Shown here: one piece after another, positions 7,142-12,718 of the stretch
Position numbering within the stretch: position 1 is the first letter of the stretch
Layout: each line of letters opens with the position of its first letter
Source of the DNA: Woeseiaceae bacterium
GTDB lineage: Bacteria > Pseudomonadota > Gammaproteobacteria > Steroidobacterales > Woeseiaceae
Direction of reading: 5' to 3'
Length of the DNA: 12,718 nucleotides
NCBI GenBank assembly: GCA_022866645.1
Contig: JALHUQ010000338.1
Span: 1-12,718 of the forward strand
Notes under the pieces: generated by a model
Seen by the model: the letters and a program-made list of their open reading frames with translations, nothing else
Told to the model about the DNA's origin: nothing
Databases searched by the model: none
Position numbers and translations under genes: made by a program

Positions 7142-9586
7142 TTAGCGCAACCCGGTCGAGATCCCGCGCAAGGTTTCGGCCAGTCCGGCGCGTCGTCTTT
7201 TCGTGATGGCATCACCGCTCTTCTTGTCCAGCGTTGCTGCCAGCGATTTCAGTTTGGCCGCCAGCTTCCAGTCTTTTGTACCATTCGAGACTCGCAATGC
7301 CGCGAGATCGAGCGCCGCATTCAAGTCGGTCACCATAGATTCCGACAGCGCATGGCTCCTCGTCAGTTGATCGACATACGCCCGCGCCACAACCGGCACA
7401 GCCGGCCAGGTCACGCTGAACTGCTGTTGCGGATTGAAGCGCTCACCTTGGTCCGCGACGGCCGCCGCAGCGACCTCGTTCTCCGACAGGTATTCACTGG
7501 GTAACAACGCCAGCACGTCCAGACCACGTTCAGTCTCCGTACCGTAAATCCGCCCGTTGTACCAATACGTCGACCAGTAGCCGCCAAAGACAAGATGCTC
7601 GCCATCAATGGGACCGCGATCGAAGTAGGCGATCTCGAAGGGGTTGGCCGAGTCGGTGAAATCGATCACAGAGAGACCGCCCTGATACCAGGCCTGAACG
7701 AAGATGTCGCGGCCCGGCACGGGAATTATCGAGCCGTTGTGTGCAACGCAGTTTTCCTGCTCGACCTGCGGTGCCGGCAACTTGAAGTAGCCGCGGAACT
7801 CGAGCTTGCCATCGACGATGTCGTAGATGGCGTCCGCGCCCCAGGTCCGCGGGTCGTAGGTGCGGCATCGTGGCCGGCTGCCACCGCCCCACTCGTCGGT
7901 GAATATGACTTTGCTACCGTCGTTATTGAACGTCGCCGAGTGCCAGTACGCAAATCCGTCGTCGATGACGACGTCCATACGCGTCGGGTTCAGCGGGTCG
8001 GAGATGTTGAACAGGATGCCGTTGCCCGAGCACGCACCGCCGGCAAATCCGCGTGCGGGGAACGCCGTGATGTCGTGGCACTGATCTGTTTGACTCGTCT
8101 CTTGCGTCTCATCGCCATGGTCGCCGCCCCTCCAGAGGCCGGCCAGATTGCCCGTCTCCGGATCGGCAAACACCGCGGGGCTCGCGACGATGCGCGACCT
8201 CGACGGATCGTCGACCGGTATCTCGATAACGTCAATACGAAACAACGCAGTGCGATCATCGCCCGGCTTCTCATCGACACAACCCTCCAGCTCCTCACCA
8301 TCACGTACCGACGAGGTGCCGGAGTTATAGACGATGATCTTGCCGTCCTTGCCAGGGCCGGAGATAACCGAATGCGTGTGCGAGCCGCGACAGGTCTGCA
8401 CCTGGCCGACCTGCACCGGTCGCGCGAGATCGCTGATGTTGAAAATGCGAATGCCACGAAAACGCTCGGCACTGACATCCTCGTTGACGCCGCCAAGACC
8501 GCAATCGACGCGCCCGCGTGTTTCTTCCACCGACATGATCAGAAGGTCACCAACGATGGACACGTCACCCTGCCCGCCCGGACAGACCACCGAACTGAAC
8601 AGTGCCGGCACGCCGTCGTCCCCAAGCTTGTAGATGTTAAAACCGTGGTAGCTGCCGGCCACCAGAACATCGCCGGAGAAGGCCATGTCGGTGTTAGAGA
8701 AGCTGAGCATTGGCGCGCGCTTGTCCGCCGGGTCGACTATCTCCTTCTTGGTTCCATCGCCGTCTTCGACGACCTCGTCGGTTTTCGCAAGCAGAATTCC
8801 CGGTCGCTCGGCCGGATTATTCGGATCGAAGAAGCCGGCGGGTCTCGGCAACGAAGTCACTTTTCGCAGGTTCTTAATCGCCTCACCGGCATCAAACAGT
8901 CCTGGCGCCAACCCGGCCCGGGGATCGGTAGACAAACTGACTAACAAAGCATTCATCCGCTCAATCTCAGCCGTCTGGTCATTGGTGATGTTGGAAATGA
9001 ATTCGAACAGTATCGGATCGTGCGCCGAGCCTGGCTGCTTGAGAAGCTCCTCGACCATTTTCACCGCGCCCGTGTGATGAGTGATCATCAGCGTCAGGAA
9101 CAGCTTGTCAAAGGCCGTTCCTTCCGACGCGGCGAGCTCAGCCATCTGTTCAGGTGTAGCCATGCCGGCCATCACGTGCGTGGTGTGCATCGCCTCATGC
9201 GCGGTCGGATCCGGTACGCTTTCACCGCGCTGGCGCAACCATTGCTGCATGAATTCGATCTCGTCGGCCTGCGAGGCATTGATGCGGCCGGCCACGTCAA
9301 CCAACTCCGGCAGGTTCGTTCGATCCGCCACGAGAGCAGCCATCTGCACGGCCTGATTGTGGTGCGGGATCATGTCCTGCATGAACAGCGCGTCCGCCGG
9401 CGAGTAACTGGAATCGGCAATCTTGATCGCTTCGTCGGCGCTGAGCTCGCGAGCCCCCTCACCCGGAGCGCCGGGCTGAATGATCGGCGAGTTTTGAGCC
9501 ATGCTGTTGGTCGCATTGATCAGCAGAAATGCAACTGCGGACAAGTACCGAAGTAACTGAATCGGAGTAACGGTGATTGCGGTCAT
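7142..9586 (-). CDS. Secreted DUF305 + LVIVD-repeat fusion protein
   Basis: An 814-residue exported protein. Residues 1-30 form a signal peptide (hydrophobic 10-24, cleavage near SMA-QN). A DUF305 four-helix domain spans about 60-215, with its paired histidine motifs DMIPHH (71-76) and MITHH (167-171) and a Met/His-rich stretch at 130-142. DUF305 includes periplasmic copper-binding proteins such as cyanobacterial CopM, so metal binding is plausible. From about 290 to 695 there is a beta-propeller-like LVIVD region with repeated G-[IFL]-x-[IVL]-[FYI]-[ND] units: GFNIYKL (315), GIRIFNISDLARP (378), GILFNISDPLNP (523), GLSVIDFTDSANP (637), GLDVLAL (688). Eight cysteines (335, 362, 399, 436, 503, 519, 574, 613) suit disulfides outside the cytoplasm. 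A helical, Ala-rich tail follows from 705 to 814. The function is unknown. The start is the ATG at 9584-9586, with only a weak AAGAG upstream. The neighbours give no clear partner. Confidence 0.85.
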   Translation of the reverse strand: MTAITVTPIQLLRYLSAVAFLLINATNSMAQNSPIIQPGAPGEGARELSADEAIKIADSSYSPADALFMQDMIPHHNQAVQMAALVADRTNLPELVDVAGRINASQADEIEFMQQWLRQRGESVPDPTAHEAMHTTHVMAGMATPEQMAELAASEGTAFDKLFLTLMITHHTGAVKMVEELLKQPGSAHDPILFEFISNITNDQTAEIERMNALLVSLSTDPRAGLAPGLFDAGEAIKNLRKVTSLPRPAGFFDPNNPAERPGILLAKTDEVVEDGDGTKKEIVDPADKRAPMLSFSNTDMAFSGDVLVAGSYHGFNIYKLGDDGVPALFSSVVCPGGQGDVSIVGDLLIMSVEETRGRVDCGLGGVNEDVSAERFRGIRIFNISDLARPVQVGQVQTCRGSHTHSVISGPGKDGKIIVYNSGTSSVRDGEELEGCVDEKPGDDRTALFRIDVIEIPVDDPSRSRIVASPAVFADPETGNLAGLWRGGDHGDETQETSQTDQCHDITAFPARGFAGGACSGNGILFNISDPLNPTRMDVVIDDGFAYWHSATFNNDGSKVIFTDEWGGGSRPRCRTYDPRTWGADAIYDIVDGKLEFRGYFKLPAPQVEQENCVAHNGSIIPVPGRDIFVQAWYQGGLSVIDFTDSANPFEIAYFDRGPIDGEHLVFGGYWSTYWYNGRIYGTETERGLDVLALLPSEYLSENEVAAAAVADQGERFNPQQQFSVTWPAVPVVARAYVDQLTRSHALSESMVTDLNAALDLAALRVSNGTKDWKLAAKLKSLAATLDKKSGDAITKRRRAGLAETLRGISTGLR

Positions 9587-9640
9587 AGGATTCGCTCTTG
9601 TGTTGTTGTTCTTTGAAGTGGACTCAATTTATCAGAGATT

Positions 9641-9653
9641 AAAGGGGTCGAAC
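9641..9653. repeat. REP-like motif copy 5, single arm in the divergent intergenic region
   Basis: The plus strand reads AAAGGGGTCGAAC, the same core as the left arm at 7095. It lies 55 bp upstream of the DUF305/LVIVD start and just before the TPR remnant. There is no facing arm within the 196-bp gap (9587-9782). No convincing -35/-10 pair was found in this gap for either direction. Confidence 0.5.
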
Positions 9654-9673
9654 AGCAACGGACTCTGCAATGA

Positions 9674-9781
9674 CAGCCCGACGCGGAAACAGAGTTTCAG
9701 CGGGCCGAAGCGCTCGATCCCGGCATTGCCATGGCCTATTGGGATTGTGATACTTCACGACTCGTGGAAAAAGGAGAATAA
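9674..9781 (+). pseudogene. Remnant of a tetratricopeptide-repeat protein (3' end)
   Basis: In the frame from 9674 (preceded by an in-frame TGA at 9671-9673) to the TAA at 9779-9781, the translation contains TEFQRAEALDPGIAMAYW. This fits the TPR consensus for helix B followed by the next helix A (A-L-D-P-x-x-A-x-A-Y-W). There is no plausible start and only about 35 codons, so it is not a working gene. It looks like the leftover of a larger TPR gene cut off on its left side, next to repeat copy 5. The stop overlaps the ribosome binding region of the MAPEG gene. The similarity is short and could be chance. Confidence 0.35.
9771..9776 (+). promoter_or_regulatory. Ribosome binding site of the MAPEG gene
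   Basis: AAGGAG lies 6 bp before the ATG at 9783-9785. It fixes the MAPEG start here rather than at the in-frame ATG at 9573, which would add 70 residues of repeat and remnant sequence. Confidence 0.8.
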
Positions 9782-9782
9782 A

Positions 9783-10169
9783 ATGTCCGCTGAACTAGGA
9801 ACTCTCGTCTGGGTTCTCGCATTGCAATTGATAATGTGGGTGCCATACATCCTCAATGTCGTCATGGTGCGCGGCCTTGTCGACGCCGTTGGCTATCCGG
9901 CTAATCCGAAGCCAATGGCCGATTGGGCCCAGCGCATGAAAGCGGCGCACAGCAATGCTGTCGAAAACCTCGTGGTTTTTGCTGCGCTGGTATTCGTCGC
10001 GAACGTTGCCGGCATCAGTAACGATACGACCGTGCTCGCTTGCACCGTGTACTTCTGGGCGCGTGTTGTTCACTTTGTGTCTTACACACTCGGCGTTCCG
10101 TGGGTGCGAACCCTGGCGTTCGCGGTGTCGTGGGCTGCCATGGTCGCTATCCTGATGCAGCTACTGTAG
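9783..10169 (+). CDS. MAPEG family integral membrane protein
   Basis: A 128-residue inner-membrane protein with four hydrophobic segments, roughly 6-28, 62-77, 83-101 and 108-127. The conserved MAPEG loop after helix 1 is present as R51-MKAAHSNAVEN (Asn58, Glu61), and the helix 3 region has FWARVVHFVSY (91-101) with Arg94 and Tyr101. The family includes glutathione transferases and peroxidases of membranes; in bacteria most members are uncharacterised, and the small size matches. A glutathione-dependent detoxification role is plausible but not shown. It is the first plus-strand gene after the divergent region, and djlA follows 23 bp later, so the two may share a transcript. The start is set by the AAGGAG site. 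Confidence 0.88.
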   Translation: MSAELGTLVWVLALQLIMWVPYILNVVMVRGLVDAVGYPANPKPMADWAQRMKAAHSNAVENLVVFAALVFVANVAGISNDTTVLACTVYFWARVVHFVSYTLGVPWVRTLAFAVSWAAMVAILMQLL

Positions 10170-10192
10170 CGAGTTCTATTTAGACTACGTGC

Positions 10193-10966
10193 ATGCTCAC
10201 CATCCTCGGCGCCCTGCTCGGCGCGTTATTCGGCGGTTATACCGGTGTCTTTATTGGCGGACTCATTGGCTATGCCGCCAGTTACGGTTTAAGGCGATTC
10301 CTCATAGGCGGCTTGCAGGTCGCACAGTCGCAATTGCTCGACTCGACGTTCTCCATCATGGGGGCCTTGTGTAAGGCAGACAACGTCGTCACGCGTGACG
10401 AGATTGCCGCTGTCGAACAAGTCTTTGTCATGTTGAATTTGCAGGGCGAGTTGCGCGAGCAGGCCAAAGCCGCCTTCAACCGAGGCAAGCAACCCGATTT
10501 CGACCTCGATGCTGCGGTCGATCAGTTTGCACAAATCAGTCGCGGCCGTGCGCCACTGTTGCAGTTGTTCCTGCAATTACAATGTATGGCGGTAGTCGCA
10601 GACGGGCGGGTCGATCCTGCCGAGCACGCAATGCTTGTGCGCATCGCGCAACGACTCGGTTTGACGGAGACAGACGTCTCGCAAATCGAGGCATTGTTGC
10701 GTGCCGCTACGGGCAGGCCGTCGGCCAGCGGCGGCCGGGCACCGAAAGACCGACTTGCTGACGCCTATGCGGCGCTCGGCATCACGGCAATTGCGAAGCC
10801 AGCCGAGATCAAGCGCGCCTATCGCAAACTCATGAGCCAGAATCATCCTGACAAACTCGCTGCGCGGGGACTACCGGAAAGCATGCGCCCGGTTGCCGAG
10901 GAGCGCTCGCGAGAAATCAATTCTGCTTATGACATGATCAAGAGTGCGCGGCCCGACGTCAGGTGA
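10193..10966 (+). CDS. djlA: DjlA, membrane-anchored DnaJ-like co-chaperone
   Basis: A 257-residue type III J-domain protein that should stimulate DnaK ATPase activity at the inner membrane. Residues 1-30 form a single glycine-rich transmembrane helix (GALLGALFGGYTG, then IGGLIGY), the anchor known from DjlA. A TerB-like helical domain spans about 50-172 (KADNVVTRDE at 61-70, VADGRVDPAEH at 135-145). A linker rich in Gly, Ser and Arg leads to the C-terminal J domain at about 188-253, with the essential H218-P-D220 motif and conserved YRKLMSQ before it. The J domain at the C terminus and an N-terminal membrane anchor are diagnostic. No clear Shine-Dalgarno precedes the ATG, so coupling with the MAPEG gene 23 bp upstream is possible. 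It faces katG, with 54 bp between the two stops. Confidence 0.93.
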   Translation: MLTILGALLGALFGGYTGVFIGGLIGYAASYGLRRFLIGGLQVAQSQLLDSTFSIMGALCKADNVVTRDEIAAVEQVFVMLNLQGELREQAKAAFNRGKQPDFDLDAAVDQFAQISRGRAPLLQLFLQLQCMAVVADGRVDPAEHAMLVRIAQRLGLTETDVSQIEALLRAATGRPSASGGRAPKDRLADAYAALGITAIAKPAEIKRAYRKLMSQNHPDKLAARGLPESMRPVAEERSREINSAYDMIKSARPDVR

Positions 10967-11020
10967 CGGCGGACCGCGCAGTATCATTGAAAAAACGCAC
11001 GAGCTGCACTACATGCAATG

Positions 11021-12718
11021 TCAAAGCAAGTCGAATCGATCGAGCATCATCACCTTGGTCCATGCATCAACAAAGTCATGCACAAACTTTTCTTGTCCGC
11101 CGACCTCCGCATAAACTTCGGCGATAGCACGCAGCTCAGAATGCGAGCCGAAAATGAGGTCAACGGGGGTTGCTGTCCATTTGAGCTCGCCCGTACCTCG
11201 ATCACGACCCTCGTAAATGCCATCGGCTGTCGATGATTTCGTCCATAGTGTCGACATACCGAGCAGGTTCACGAAGAAATCGTTGCTCAGCACGCCCGGA
11301 CGGTCGGTAAATACACCCTGCGGAACACCTCCGGCGTTCGCATTCAGCGCGCGCATGCCGCCGACCAGAACGGTCATCTCAGGAGCAGTCAGCGTTAACG
11401 TGTCTGCCTTGTCGACCAGCATTTCCGCCGGTGACCTGGAGTTGCCGTTAGCGAAGTAGTTTCGGAATCCGTCTGCCGTTGGTTTGAGTACGGCAAACGA
11501 CTGCACATCGGTCTGCGCTTGCGTTGCGTCGGTGCGTCCCGGCGTGAAGGGAACCTGCACGTCTTGCCCGGCTTTCTTTGCGGCCTGCTCAATGGCTGCA
11601 GCTCCGCCCAGAATGATCAGATCAGCAAGTGATACCTGCTTTCCGCCCGATTGCGCACGATTGAAGTCTTTCTGGATTCCCTGCAGGCCCTTTAGCACCT
11701 TCGCGAGTTCTTTCGGATTGTTGGCTTCCCAATCCTTCTGCGGCGCGAGGCTGACGCGTGCACCGTTCGCTCCACCGCGCATGTCGGTATCACGGTAGCT
11801 TGCGGCTGATGCCCAGGCGGTCCTGACAAGTTCGGGTACTGTCAGCTCAGAGTTAAGGATCTTTGACTTCAGCGTGGCGATGTCGTCTGCGTTAACCAGC
11901 GCATGATCGAGTGCCGGGACGGGATCCTGCCACAGCAGTTCCTCTGCTGGCACTTGATTGCCGATATAGCGCGAGCGCGGTCCCATGTCGCGATGCGTTA
12001 GCTTGAACCACGCCTTCGCGAAAGCGAGCTCGAACTCGTCAGGATTCTTGAGCCAATTCGAAGTAATCCGTCGATATTCCGGGTCGAACTTCAGCGCCAG
12101 GTCGGTTGTAAACATGATGGGCGCGTGCCGCTTCGACGGATCGTGGGCATCCGGCACCAAGGTAGACGCGGCGCCATCGGCAGGAATCCACTGCGTTGCA
12201 CCTGCCGGGCTCTTCGTCTGGACCCAATCGTAGGCATAGAGATTGGTGAGATAGCTGTTGGTCCAGGCAACCGGGTTGACGGTCCAGGCGCCTTCCAGAC
12301 CGCTGGTGATCGTGTCGCCAGCATTGCCGCTACCACACGTGTTTTTCCAGCCCAGGCCTTGCTCTTCGATGCCTGCGGCTGCCGGCTCAACGCCCACGCA
12401 ATCGGCCGGACTAGCGGCACCATGCGCTTTACCGAAAGTGTGTCCGCCGGCGATCAGTGCAACGGTCTCCTCATCGTTCATCGCCATACGAGCGAAGGTT
12501 TCGCGAATGTCCTTCGCCGCTAACAACGGATCCGGGTTGCCGTTCGGCCCTTCCGGATTTACGTAGATCAGGCCCATCTGCACGGCGGCAAGGGGATTTT
12601 CCAGCTTTCTGGCGCCACTGTAGCGCTCGTCCGCGAGAAACGTGTTTTCAGGCCCCCAGTAAACCAGGTCGGCTTCCCAGTCGTCCTCACGCCCGCCGGC
12701 AAAACCGAAGGTCTTGAA
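11021..12718 (-). CDS. katG: Catalase-peroxidase KatG, C-terminal 565 residues (runs off right edge)
   Basis: A bifunctional haem catalase-peroxidase that removes hydrogen peroxide. The frame is open to the right edge and the protein text already matches KatG there (FKTFGFAGG, then YWGPE, then ERYSG), so the gene starts beyond the window; the GTG at 12583 is internal. Visible active-site residues line up with M. tuberculosis KatG by spacing: Tyr52 of the fragment (IYVNPEGP) = Tyr229 and Met78 (RMAMND) = Met255, two members of the Met-Tyr-Trp adduct, and His93 (GGHTFGK) = the proximal haem ligand His270. The Trp of AWTNSYL corresponds to the proximal Trp321. The distal Arg-Trp-His of the first domain is outside the window. 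The C-terminal half is the haem-free duplicate domain, complete to the usual end. The peroxide-responsive promoter region is not in view. Confidence 0.96.
   Translation of the reverse strand, partial: FKTFGFAGGREDDWEADLVYWGPENTFLADERYSGARKLENPLAAVQMGLIYVNPEGPNGNPDPLLAAKDIRETFARMAMNDEETVALIAGGHTFGKAHGAASPADCVGVEPAAAGIEEQGLGWKNTCGSGNAGDTITSGLEGAWTVNPVAWTNSYLTNLYAYDWVQTKSPAGATQWIPADGAASTLVPDAHDPSKRHAPIMFTTDLALKFDPEYRRITSNWLKNPDEFELAFAKAWFKLTHRDMGPRSRYIGNQVPAEELLWQDPVPALDHALVNADDIATLKSKILNSELTVPELVRTAWASAASYRDTDMRGGANGARVSLAPQKDWEANNPKELAKVLKGLQGIQKDFNRAQSGGKQVSLADLIILGGAAAIEQAAKKAGQDVQVPFTPGRTDATQAQTDVQSFAVLKPTADGFRNYFANGNSRSPAEMLVDKADTLTLTAPEMTVLVGGMRALNANAGGVPQGVFTDRPGVLSNDFFVNLLGMSTLWTKSSTADGIYEGRDRGTGELKWTATPVDLIFGSHSELRAIAEVYAEVGGQEKFVHDFVDAWTKVMMLDRFDLL

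Noticed and set aside
7595..8944. A 449-codon plus-strand open frame opposite the DUF305/LVIVD gene
   Set aside because: It is fully antisense to a gene with clear domains, its translation has no recognisable motif and is rich in Arg/Val/Ala as expected of a GC-rich shadow frame, and it lacks a ribosome binding site.
9573..9782. Upstream extension of the MAPEG reading frame (70 extra residues)
   Set aside because: The extension overlaps the divergent gene start, the repeat copy and the TPR remnant in another frame, while AAGGAG sits 6 bp before the ATG at 9783, which gives a family-length protein.
10967..11020. Rho-independent terminator between djlA and katG
   Set aside because: A T6 run exists on the minus strand (10990-10995), but only 3-4 bp stems could be drawn before it, and none on the plus strand before a T run.
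12085..12100. GGGTCGAACTT inside katG as a further repeat copy
   Set aside because: It lacks the AAAG flank and the fourth G, and lies in a conserved coding segment (FDPEYR), so the match is by chance.
12581..12583. GTG as the start of katG
   Set aside because: KatG similarity continues without a break for 45 codons upstream to the window edge, so this is an internal valine codon.

Overview
The window (about 12.7 kb, GC-rich, dense coding, almost no intergenic DNA) looks like ordinary chromosomal sequence from a proteobacterium. A gammaproteobacterium is most likely: there is a TerB-plus-J-domain DjlA co-chaperone, a proteobacterial-type KatG, a DUF2779 nuclease and an S41 lipoprotein of the kind seen in that class. 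The lineage is inferred from protein style only. There are no rRNA, tRNA, CRISPR, insertion sequence or phage features.

Layout. Positions 1-9586 form one long minus-strand run. In order of transcription, right to left, it holds a secreted DUF305/LVIVD-repeat fusion protein (7142-9586), a DUF2779 Cas4-like/exonuclease protein (5619-7073), a compact three-gene metabolic operon, and the start of an S41 peptidase lipoprotein that runs off the left edge (1-460). The operon consists of a family I CoA-transferase (3866-5584), a TPP-dependent 2-hydroxyacyl-CoA lyase/acetolactate-synthase-like enzyme (2136-3869) and a GMC flavoprotein oxidoreductase (553-2130). After a short divergent region with a repeat copy and a TPR-protein remnant, the plus strand carries a MAPEG membrane protein (9783-10169) and djlA (10193-10966). 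A katG gene on the minus strand converges on djlA (11021-12718) and runs off the right edge, lacking its N-terminal part.

How the genes work together. The CoA-transferase and the TPP enzyme overlap by 4 bp, and the oxidoreductase follows 5 bp later, so these three are almost certainly one translationally coupled unit. The TPP enzyme resembles animal ILVBL/HACL2 more than biosynthetic acetolactate synthase. This suggests a cassette that activates an acid as a CoA ester, cleaves a 2-hydroxyacyl-CoA into a shortened aldehyde and formyl-CoA, and performs a flavin-linked alcohol oxidation. The substrate is unknown.

The other notable signal is a short repeat, consensus GTTYGACCCCTTT. It sits at four of the intergenic junctions and touches or nearly touches three stop codons. 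Between 7095 and 7137 it forms a perfect 15-bp hairpin, and it looks like a REP-type element family.
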